Shown: piece by piece, positions 9,401 to 16,433 of the stretch | How positions within the stretch are numbered: the first letter of the stretch is position 1 | Layout: each line of letters opens with the position of its first letter | Assembly: GCA_021324935.1 (NCBI GenBank) | Contig: JAJPIE010000042.1 | Location: forward strand, 1 to 64,000 | DNA: 64,000 bases | Direction: 5' to 3' | Origin: Acidobacteriota bacterium | GTDB lineage: Bacteria; Acidobacteriota; Terriglobia; Acidiferrales; UBA7541 | Notes under the pieces: model-generated | The model's input: only the letters and a program-made list of their open reading frames with translations | What the model was told of the DNA's origin: nothing | Database searches by the model: none | Program-made: the position numbers and the translations under genes

Positions 9401-9772
9401 GAAATCGCCGGCATTTTCCGCGCACAGAGCGGATTCCGCTACAGCGTGGGACCCGCCAGCGGAGGACCGGACTTCGATGGGGACGGACTCTTCAACGGCC
9501 AGGGCTTGTACTTCGACGGGTTTGGGACTCCGTTGTTTGCCCGGAATTCCCAGACCGCTCCGGCATTTGTAAACATGGACATGCGCCTCTCCAAGCGATT
9601 CAACATCGGCGAGCGCATCAAGGGGCAGGTCCTCTTTGAGATGTTCAACCTGTTCAACCGTGACAATCCGGCGGCTGTGCAGACTCTTCAGGGCGGCACT
9701 CCCAGCCTGGGCTCAACGTTGCAATACTTGCCGGGCAGGGAAGGGCAAATCGGCTTGAGGTTCGATTTCTAG
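6452..9772 (+). CDS. Oar-like TonB-dependent outer-membrane receptor (first copy)
   Basis: 1106 residues. A long signal peptide ends around Leu-His-Ala-Gln (residue ~40). Next comes a carboxypeptidase-regulatory-like domain (about 42-130), then a plug domain with the Oar-type motifs PINGRNYLDLLQLVPG and GHASGGIVNVVTRGGTN, then a large beta-barrel ending in R-F-D-F with a terminal Phe typical of outer-membrane beta-signals. Such acidobacterial receptors take up large substrates (oligosaccharides, peptides) through the outer membrane; the substrate is not visible. ATG 6452 is preferred because a hydrophobic signal follows at once, although its ribosome binding site (CAGGGGG) is weak. It has its own promoter and flanking operators, divergent from the permease operon. 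Confidence 0.88.
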   Translation: MEKYGVLFGFRLNSNSFLLLPAVLLLLAFSVLSPALLHAQTTSTITGTVQDKQGLTVPGVKVNVKNVQLAIDRTATTENDGTYRFAALPPGLYEITVSKTGFQTETFKAIELTLNRTLVYDVVLQVGSTNQTVEVSSAAPLLETTSSSTGSTITPRQIEDMPINGRNYLDLLQLVPGVALNRQNDPNGDNSTPILGERGGNTLYLIDGMPNRDNFNGGPSAQFNQDSIMEFQVVTGGYKAEFGHASGGIVNVVTRGGTNDWHGGLSVFYRSNAFDSNNIPGAGTGAPFLNRWDPTVYFGGPILKDKIFFFGSAERILESRNLNFVFNPNLPSTLVAFEAPFNKNAQTFTTRARAKLDENLGPHRLSEQINYTNNHITYFLPLTASLNLPDTRYNIDGRTLTLGFNDVWTIGDVSSAWIVNSYFQYRGNPTRQSPCCPEAGTPNTLFNLFSTYTSGDLFGDQGQASFGPGYNSFTFFEKYYSGGSNVSKVFGHHTVKFGWDYEHTGVNGAEPNNFFTQLFSTINDFNTFGPVNSGLNLITLQGGQTPQDNLVNINNNYAGLFLQDDWKITSKITLNAGLRWDYDSEFPNKTDFSPRIGVNWAPNSKTVVSASFGTFYDQFREGVARDIPGFGGANIQRERLLSFPRLFYGNPTILTSYFQSLGRPTVCVSNNLTQSQITQQGLTCPNGLGTTLYGIDYLNSVVASGHAPIPANTPVNINNIQQLSGYTPDQFLTAADAAIANLAGTNKSITVPANYWGWDPFGNLTTIGGINGTAGLVPITVDPGFKVPHTFNYHVGVQREMAPDLVFTVDYYHKDIEDITTVRATNLAFEARMPGHTNELVPGTGSTRIESYGPWGAGTYDGFTIGMQKRMSHSFTVQASYTYTHATDDVLNSTLSSEVQSGEGVNFLAITGLSDSYVGKVPVVTDSNTGQTNANGAFVNSLGNFVPKAGTFYNGAKIDGGPSDLSLAETFLVNAIVELPWKFEIAGIFRAQSGFRYSVGPASGGPDFDGDGLFNGQGLYFDGFGTPLFARNSQTAPAFVNMDMRLSKRFNIGERIKGQVLFEMFNLFNRDNPAAVQTLQGGTPSLGSTLQYLPGREGQIGLRFDF

Positions 9773-9911
9773 CCGGCGTCAATCGCATTTAGAGAGAAAG
9801 GACGAGGGCGCTTCGTGGCGGAGTATCGCCCGCTGGGAGGCGCCCCGCTTTCTTTCCGGGTTCCCCGGCGGATTGCCGGGCCAAGCGAGGATTTACAGCT
9901 TCGATTAAATG
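9773..9911. other. Intergenic stretch with one GC-rich hairpin
   Basis: This stretch follows the first receptor gene. A 6-bp perfect stem (CCCGGC, 5-nt loop, GCCGGG) lies at about 9867-9883, but no T run follows it, so it is only a weak terminator candidate. Nothing else is evident before the operators at 9912. Confidence 0.3.
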
Positions 9912-9959
9912 CAACAAATATTGAAATCTCTTGACAAACTGCAACAAGCATTGTATTTC
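9912..9959 (+). promoter_or_regulatory. Promoter and double operator of the RpiR-family regulator gene
   Basis: TTGACA (9931-9936), a 17-bp spacer and TATTTC (9954-9959). The spacer ends in CAACAAGCATTG (9942-9953) directly against the -10, exactly as in the permease promoter. A second copy, CAACAAATATTG (9912-9923), lies just upstream of the -35. This indicates autoregulation. Confidence 0.6.
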
Positions 9960-10071
9960 GCTTACACAGCTTTGGGGTCGTCGGTTCCTTGCCGGCGAAT
10001 GGCGCCGTGGGGTGATTTCCCGCAGAGTGGGCGGGCGCGCGGTGAACCCGGCAAAACCGAAGGAGTGGTCG

Positions 10072-11022
10072 GTGGCGAAATCAGCAAAAGGGAAGCGTGT
10101 ATCCGCCAAGCGGTCGAACTCCGCCCACAAGGGACAAACCAGCCTGGAAGCGCGCTTTGCGCAGGCGCAGGACAAGCTCAGCCCCAGCCGGCGCAAACTG
10201 CTGCGCATGATCCTCGAGAACCCCGAAGATACGTATTTCCTCTCCTCCCGGGAACTCGCAAAACGCTACGAAGTAGACGCAGCGACCATCGTGCGGACGA
10301 TTCAGGTCCTCGGCTACGGCAAATTCGCAGACTTCCTCTCCGACCTGCGCGCCCACTTTGTCACCCGCATCACGCCATACGCCGTCCTGAAAGCCGCTTC
10401 CCAGGAAAAAAAGACGCTCGCTGATCGCATCCGGCAGAGCCTAGACCTCGACATGCGCAACCTCCAGGCGCTGCACTCCCGGATCGACCCCGAGCAGATC
10501 AATCGACTCGCCAAGCGCGTAAAAGACTCCCAACGCATTTTGATTATCGGCATCGATCTGGCCGCGGCGCTGAGCTGCTATCTGGCCTACGGCTTGATGA
10601 CCCTCGGCTTTCCCGCGGAGGCGCCGGTGGGCAGCACGGGAAACGTGCAGCGTCGCGTGCGCACGCTGAACCGCAAGGACCTGTTGATTGCCATCAGCTT
10701 TGGCCCTTGTCTGCGAGACACTGTCGAGGCGGCGCAACGCGCCAAGCAGCAGGGCGTGCCCACATTTGGAATTACGGACAGCGAGACAACTCCGATCGCC
10801 CGCGTTTGCGACGAGTTCTGCATCGCGTCGACCGCGAGTTCCTCCTTCGGAGGCTCTTACGTTGCACCGATCGCCCTGTTGGGCGCCATTTTTGTGGCCT
10901 GCGCGCAGACCCAAACCAAGCGTTCCTTGCAGCTTCTCCGCCGAAGCGAAGAAGAAGACCGCAAGGATCACCGGTGGTTCGAAGCCTCGCCGGACAGCCG
11001 CGCGACCTGGAATTCTGAATAG
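10072..11022 (+). CDS. RpiR/MurR-family transcriptional regulator (HTH + SIS)
   Basis: 316 residues. A basic N-terminal tail leads into an HTH_6-type DNA-binding domain (about residues 27-105, including SSRELAKRYEVDAATIVRTIQVLGYGKF in shorter motifs), followed by a SIS domain (about 140-275). The SIS phosphate-binding loop, usually S-x-S-G-x-T-x-E, reads S209-F-G-P-C-L-R-D216, so the residues that hold sugar phosphates are largely missing. The GTG start at 10072 has AAGGAG 6 nt upstream; a longer frame would begin inside the promoter and is rejected. It lies between two Oar-like receptor genes and probably represses them, the permease operon and itself through the CAACA-NN-TGTTG sites. The effector is unknown. 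Confidence 0.85.
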   Translation: MAKSAKGKRVSAKRSNSAHKGQTSLEARFAQAQDKLSPSRRKLLRMILENPEDTYFLSSRELAKRYEVDAATIVRTIQVLGYGKFADFLSDLRAHFVTRITPYAVLKAASQEKKTLADRIRQSLDLDMRNLQALHSRIDPEQINRLAKRVKDSQRILIIGIDLAAALSCYLAYGLMTLGFPAEAPVGSTGNVQRRVRTLNRKDLLIAISFGPCLRDTVEAAQRAKQQGVPTFGITDSETTPIARVCDEFCIASTASSSFGGSYVAPIALLGAIFVACAQTQTKRSLQLLRRSEEEDRKDHRWFEASPDSRATWNSE

Positions 11023-11071
11023 ATTTTGCCCGAGTCACGAATAACCTTCGTGAAGGGGAGGAGCAATTACG

Positions 11072-14000
11072 ATGCAAATTCATATTCTTCATAAGTCCAG
11101 GCCCCTCGGCTTTCTGCTGGCCGCGTCCTTCGCTGCTCTTTTTAGTGTGACCCCGGCTCTCCTGGGCCAAACCACTTCCACGATCAGCGGGAGAATCACG
11201 GACAAACAGGGGCTAGCGATCGCTGGGGCGGAGATCCATGTCGTGGGCAAGACTGTTGTAGCCGACCACAGCGTGCAAAGCGACACCGAAGGAGCCTACC
11301 GCGTTCCCGCGCTGCCGGCCGGTGCCTATACACTGACGGTGTCGCACGAGGGCTTCCGGCAACAGGTGCTGACCGGCCTGGAAGTGACGCTGAACCGCAC
11401 CCTGAATATCGACGTGCAACTCGAAGTCGGCAGCACGCACGAACAGATACAGGTCACCGGCGAGCTCCCTCTTCTGGAGACGCAAAGCTCCGCCTCGAGC
11501 ACCACCATCATGCCCCGCCAAATCTCGGACATTCCCTTGAATGGAAGAAATTACCTGGACCTGCTGCAGCTCGTGCCCGGCGTTTTGATCAGCAGCCAGA
11601 ATAATCCGGGAAACGGCACGAACGCCGACAACTCCCAATCGGTGCTCGGCGAGCGCGGGAATAACACCGGTTACCTCATCGACGGTTTGCCCAACAATAA
11701 TCAGATTACCGGCGGCCCCGCCGCGCAATTCACTCAGGATACGATCGCCGAATTTCAGGTGCTCACCAGCGGATATTCGGCGGAGTTCGGCCATGCCTCG
11801 GGCGGCGTAGTGAACGTTATTACGAAGTCCGGTACCAACGACATTCATGGGCTCGCTTCCGCCTTTTACCGCAGCAGCGCATTCGATAGTTCGGACAATT
11901 CCCTCGGCGTGCCGGAGCTGCTTCGCTGGGATTACACCGCCGCGCTTGGCGGGCCGATCATCAAAGACAAAGTATTCGGCTACATCTCCGGCGAGGGAAT
12001 CCATGAGAACCGGGCTCTCAACTATCAGATTCCCGCGGGCACGCCCCAGGTCATCATCGACCAGGAGGCGCAATACAATTCGCCCTCCACGGACCGTGAA
12101 GCGCGCTTGTTCGGGCGTTTCGATGAAAATCTCGGCCGCCATCACCTTTCCGAGGAATACAACTACACCAACGCGCACATCGGAAATTATCTGCCGCTTT
12201 CCAACTACACGGCTTTGCCTTCCAACCGTCAAAACTACGGAGCACGAAGCTCGCTCTATGGCGCGAACGACACGGTGACCCTCGGCGATTCGGGGAGCCC
12301 ATGGATTCTGAGCCTCCGCGGCGGTTACCGGGAAGACACGACCGGGCAGCAGTCCGCGCATCCCCAGGCTGGACCGTACACGCTCTACAACGTATTTCAA
12401 ACCGTTGATTCGGGGGCGCTATTCGGGAGTCCGCAAATCACCTTTGGCTCCATTACTTCGCCTTCCAACCTGGACCAGAAATACGGATTCCTCGGCGCGA
12501 ACATGGCGAAGACGATTGGCCGGCACACCATCAAATTTGGCTGGGATTACCAGTACAGCCATATCGATGGTGTGGAAGCCAATCTCCAGGAGAACCAGCT
12601 TTTCGCCACCGTCTCCGACTACCAACAGTTTGGCCCGATCGACTCTGGGTTCTTCTTGCTGGAAACTGTCGGCGGGGCCACCCCGCAGGCAAATCAGATT
12701 CATCTCCGAAACAACTACAACGGCATCTATGGGATGGATGACTGGAAAATCCTGAAAAATCTGACCATCAACTACGGACTGCGCTGGGACTACGATAGCA
12801 AGTTCAACGATAAGACGGAGTTTTCCCCCCGCGTCGGCTTTGCCTGGTCCATCAATTCCAAAACCGTTTTGCGCGGCAGTTGGGGATTGTTCTATGACCA
12901 GTTTCGTCTGGGTATCGCGCGCGATGTTCCCGGATTTGGCGGCGCCGATCTTCGCACCATCCAGCCGCTCTCTTATCCGCGGTTGTTCTACGGCGTTCCC
13001 ACGATTGCCCCTGTTTTATTTCCACCTTTCTTGTGCCTGTCGCCCACTATGACGGATGCGCAATTGGCGAGTTCTGGCGCAACGTGTCCCTTCAGCGCTC
13101 TCGTTGGCCCCGTGCCCTATTACGGCGTTGACCACCTCAATAATGTCGTGGCCCCTGGCCATGCCCCGATTCCCGCCAACTCCGTTGTAAATCAGGGCAA
13201 CATCCAGCAACTTTCCGGGTTCAGCCCGGCCGACTACCTTACGGCTGCGGACGCCGCCATCGGCGTCACACCGACCTCGTCGGATGCCCTGTTCTGGGGC
13301 CCGTTCGGAGCCCTTTCTTACCTGGTGAATCCCGCGGGATCGTATCCCGTCACGATCGATTCTCGCTTCAAAACTCCTTACACCAACGGCATGAACGTGG
13401 GACTTCAGCGGGAGGTGAGCAACGATTTCGTGGTCGCCGTGGACTACTATCACAAAAACATCAACGACATCCTCGGCATCCGCCAAACCAATCTGCCGTT
13501 CGAATCGCGCATTGCGAATAACTTCTCCGGAGTTTATGTGAACGGCTTTGGGCCTTGGTACTCCGGCTTGTACGACGCGGGCATTCTCTCGTTCGAGAAG
13601 AGAATGAGCCACCACTTCTCCATGGGAGGCAGCTATACCTTGGCCAACGAGCGGGACAATGCCTTGTGCTCCGGCCTGGATTCCACCCTCACTGGCGTCT
13701 GCTATCCCACGGACAGCTTTGTCGGTGTGCCACCTGTGGTTACCGACCCCGGGAACATTTCCACGGGCGGCACCTGCAAGGGAGGCACGAATGCAACCGC
13801 CGGATTCTTCGCTTGCAACGGTAACTGGGTTCCACAAGCTGGCAAGTTCTATAACGGAGCCAACCTTGACAAGGGGCCTTCCGACTTTGCCATTCGTCAC
13901 AACTACCAAATGCACGCGTTGATCGAACTGCCCTGGAAATTCGAATTCAGTACGATCTTCCGGGCACAAAGCGGTTTCCACTACACGCAACAGTCGCAAG

Positions 14001-14296
14001 CCCCGATCGATCAGGACGGCAACGGAAATTACAACTCTCGCGATTTGAAAACGGGACGCAATCAGTTCGTATCGCCGAACTTCGTTAACATGGATCTGCG
14101 GGTGATGAAGACGTTTCCCATCGGCGATCACGTTCAAGTTCAAGGCATGTTCGAATTTTTCAACCTTTTCAACAATGCCAACCCCGCGGCTATGAACCTG
14201 CTCCAGAACTTGCCGCCGACTGTTACGAACTTCGGCACCGTCGCGCAATTCCTTCCGGGGAGGGAAGGGCAGTTCGGCCTGCGCGTGATCTTCTAA
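11072..14296 (+). CDS. Oar-like TonB-dependent outer-membrane receptor (second copy)
   Basis: 1074 residues, a paralogue of the receptor at 6452. The signal peptide ends near Leu-Leu-Gly-Gln, followed by a carboxypeptidase-regulatory-like domain (about 32-120), a plug with PLNGRNYLDLLQLVPG and GHASGGVVNVITKSGTN, and a barrel ending ...G-L-R-V-I-F with terminal Phe. Barrel blocks such as YDQFR, IARDVPGFGGA and PGREGQ are shared with the first copy, while the loops differ, suggesting related but not identical ligands. A good site (GGAGGAG, 8 nt) precedes ATG 11072. Only 50 bp separate it from the regulator gene, so both probably share the autoregulated promoter at 9931. Confidence 0.88.
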   Translation: MQIHILHKSRPLGFLLAASFAALFSVTPALLGQTTSTISGRITDKQGLAIAGAEIHVVGKTVVADHSVQSDTEGAYRVPALPAGAYTLTVSHEGFRQQVLTGLEVTLNRTLNIDVQLEVGSTHEQIQVTGELPLLETQSSASSTTIMPRQISDIPLNGRNYLDLLQLVPGVLISSQNNPGNGTNADNSQSVLGERGNNTGYLIDGLPNNNQITGGPAAQFTQDTIAEFQVLTSGYSAEFGHASGGVVNVITKSGTNDIHGLASAFYRSSAFDSSDNSLGVPELLRWDYTAALGGPIIKDKVFGYISGEGIHENRALNYQIPAGTPQVIIDQEAQYNSPSTDREARLFGRFDENLGRHHLSEEYNYTNAHIGNYLPLSNYTALPSNRQNYGARSSLYGANDTVTLGDSGSPWILSLRGGYREDTTGQQSAHPQAGPYTLYNVFQTVDSGALFGSPQITFGSITSPSNLDQKYGFLGANMAKTIGRHTIKFGWDYQYSHIDGVEANLQENQLFATVSDYQQFGPIDSGFFLLETVGGATPQANQIHLRNNYNGIYGMDDWKILKNLTINYGLRWDYDSKFNDKTEFSPRVGFAWSINSKTVLRGSWGLFYDQFRLGIARDVPGFGGADLRTIQPLSYPRLFYGVPTIAPVLFPPFLCLSPTMTDAQLASSGATCPFSALVGPVPYYGVDHLNNVVAPGHAPIPANSVVNQGNIQQLSGFSPADYLTAADAAIGVTPTSSDALFWGPFGALSYLVNPAGSYPVTIDSRFKTPYTNGMNVGLQREVSNDFVVAVDYYHKNINDILGIRQTNLPFESRIANNFSGVYVNGFGPWYSGLYDAGILSFEKRMSHHFSMGGSYTLANERDNALCSGLDSTLTGVCYPTDSFVGVPPVVTDPGNISTGGTCKGGTNATAGFFACNGNWVPQAGKFYNGANLDKGPSDFAIRHNYQMHALIELPWKFEFSTIFRAQSGFHYTQQSQAPIDQDGNGNYNSRDLKTGRNQFVSPNFVNMDLRVMKTFPIGDHVQVQGMFEFFNLFNNANPAAMNLLQNLPPTVTNFGTVAQFLPGREGQFGLRVIF

Positions 14297-14408
14297 TTTG
14301 TATGTACCATGTCTGATTCATGCAACGGTATCCAACTCATTCCAGAAAAGCCGGGCGACCGGCTTTCCCATTTTTGTGAACGGCGAGCGTTTCGGGGGGA
14401 GCATGAAA

Positions 14409-16391
14409 ATGAACTGGGAAACGAAAAGTCTGCTTGTCTTGGTATTCGCGGGTATAGCCGCAGGTTCACTGGTGCTGGCGCAGACCGCCGAGAAAACAAA
14501 GGAAGCGGCGCGGGCCGTCGCTAAGGTTGAGGAGCCATCCACCGCCTCCGCGGCAGGTGGCCATGCCTTGACCGCCGAAGATCTGGAAGCGTTTCTGGAC
14601 GGCATGATGCCCGCGCAATTGAACCGCGAGGACATCGCCGGCGCGGTGATTGCCGTCGTGAAAGACGGCAAAGTAATTTTCGCGAAAGGCTACGGCTATT
14701 CGGACATGGCCAAGCGCACCCCCGTCACGCCGGACGCCACGCTCTTCCGCCCCGGCTCGATCTCCAAGCTCTTCACCTGGACGTCCGTGATGCAGCTGCA
14801 GGAGCAAGGCAAGCTGGATCTCGATAAGGACGTGAACTTCTACCTCGACTTCAAAATTCCTCCGGCGTTCGGCCAGCCGATTACGCTAAACGACATCATG
14901 ACGCATACGGCGGGATTCGAAGAGACCGCGAAGGACTTGTTTGTGGCCGACGCGCAGCACATGACTCCCCTGGACCAGTATTTGAAAGAACACATGCCGA
15001 AGCGGATATTTCCGCCGTTTGTCGTGCCCGCCTATTCCAATTACGCCACCGCCCTGGCCGGCTACATCGTGCAGCGCGTCTCCGGCAAGCCTTTTGCGCA
15101 ATACGTTGCGGACAATATCTTCACCCCACTCGAGATGACCCGGACGACATTTGTGCAGCCCCTCCCCGACAATCTGAAGCCCATGATGTCGGACGGCTAT
15201 CAGAAAGCCTCGGGCAAGGCGAAACCCTTCGAGTTCGTGGAGGCGTATCCCGCAGGCAGCGTTTCCACCACCGCACGCGACATGTGCAATTTCATGATCG
15301 CGCACCTGCAGGACGGAAAGTTTGGCGACAAACAAATTTTACGCCCCGAAACCGCCCAGACGATGCACGCGCGGCTGTTTGACGCGGATGACCGGCTGAG
15401 CGGTATGGCCCACGGATTTTACGAGGAAACCCGCAACGGGCACCGCATCATCGGCCACGGCGGCGACACGGAATTTTTTCACAGCGATCTGCATCTGATT
15501 CTCGACCAGAATGTCGGATTTTTCGTCTCCTACAACAGCGCGGGGAAGGGCGAGGTGAGCCCGCGAACCATTCTGTTCGAAAGCTTTCTCGACCGGTATT
15601 TTCCCTACACGCCGCCTGCTCCGGGAAAAGTGTCGGACGCGAGGGCCGACGCGGCGCAGGTTGCGGGACTCTACAAAACGAGCCGCCGGTTCGAATCTTC
15701 GTTCCTGAAGATGCTCACCCTGGCCGGAGAGCCGAAGGTCAGCGCCAATGCCGACGGCACGATCAGTATCGACGAGTTGAAGGCCCCGAATGGAGTGCCG
15801 AAGAAATTTGAAGAAATTGAACCTTTTTTATATCGGGAAGTGCATGGTCAGGATAAAGTCGGCTTTAAAAAGGATACAAATGGTGACTGGCAGTTCCAGA
15901 TGGATTACCCGTTTTTCATTTTCCAAAGAGTTGGGCTGCTGGAAAACAAATATTTCAATCTTGCCCTGCTGATATTCGGCCTGACGGTGGTGCTGCTGAC
16001 CGTGGTGTTTTGGCCGGTGGGCGCGCTGATTCGCAAGCACTATGACAAGCCGCTGGCGCTCTCGCCGCAAGAGAAGGGCCAACGCCTTTGGGCGCGGATC
16101 GTCTGCCTGTTGTTCGTCATTCTTTTCGTCGGCTGGCTGCTGGCTATCTCGCAAGCGAACGACATTGCGGGAATCAACGGACTGCCGCCATGGGTGCTCG
16201 TATTCGGAGGGCTCGGCCTGATCTGCTCAATCGGCACGATCTTTGTGGTCGTCAACGCCCTGCGCTCCCTTAAGGTGCCCGGCCGGTGGTTCTGGGCGAA
16301 AGCGCACGACGTGCTGCTCGCGGTGGCGTGCCTGGGCCTGGTCTGGTTCCTGTTCACTTGGAACCTGATGAACTTCAATACGCATTTCTAA
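14409..16391 (+). CDS. Class C beta-lactamase-family serine hydrolase with C-terminal membrane domain
   Basis: 660 residues. A signal anchor or signal peptide (about 5-22) leads to a serine hydrolase domain (about 55-430) with SISK nucleophile motif, a Tyr-Ser-Asn motif and GHGGDTEFF. A lipocalin-like segment follows, and the last ~160 residues contain four hydrophobic helices (LIFGLTVVLLTVVFW; IVCLLFVILFVGWLLAI; WVLVFGGLGLICSIGTIF; VLLAVACLGLVWFLF). Relatives act on D-amino acid peptides, esters or lactams; the substrate is unknown. ATG 14409 has GGGGAG 7 nt upstream; an ATG two codons earlier is too close to it. It sits about 110 bp after the second receptor gene and is probably cotranscribed. 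The membrane tail is unusual for the family. Confidence 0.85.
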   Translation: MNWETKSLLVLVFAGIAAGSLVLAQTAEKTKEAARAVAKVEEPSTASAAGGHALTAEDLEAFLDGMMPAQLNREDIAGAVIAVVKDGKVIFAKGYGYSDMAKRTPVTPDATLFRPGSISKLFTWTSVMQLQEQGKLDLDKDVNFYLDFKIPPAFGQPITLNDIMTHTAGFEETAKDLFVADAQHMTPLDQYLKEHMPKRIFPPFVVPAYSNYATALAGYIVQRVSGKPFAQYVADNIFTPLEMTRTTFVQPLPDNLKPMMSDGYQKASGKAKPFEFVEAYPAGSVSTTARDMCNFMIAHLQDGKFGDKQILRPETAQTMHARLFDADDRLSGMAHGFYEETRNGHRIIGHGGDTEFFHSDLHLILDQNVGFFVSYNSAGKGEVSPRTILFESFLDRYFPYTPPAPGKVSDARADAAQVAGLYKTSRRFESSFLKMLTLAGEPKVSANADGTISIDELKAPNGVPKKFEEIEPFLYREVHGQDKVGFKKDTNGDWQFQMDYPFFIFQRVGLLENKYFNLALLIFGLTVVLLTVVFWPVGALIRKHYDKPLALSPQEKGQRLWARIVCLLFVILFVGWLLAISQANDIAGINGLPPWVLVFGGLGLICSIGTIFVVVNALRSLKVPGRWFWAKAHDVLLAVACLGLVWFLFTWNLMNFNTHF

Positions 16392-16433
16392 GACGTGCTG
16401 CAAATCTGTTTGCGTAGCGAGAGGGGGACCCCC

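Noticed and set aside
9931-10071. Upstream extension of the RpiR regulator starting at TTG 9931
   Set aside because: That TTG is the first base of the -35 hexamer; the GTG at 10072 has a proper ribosome binding site.
16400-16413. Imperfect palindrome GCAAATCTGTTTGC before the second serine hydrolase as another RpiR site
   Set aside because: Only partly resembles CAACA-NN-TGTTG and is not placed at a recognisable promoter.
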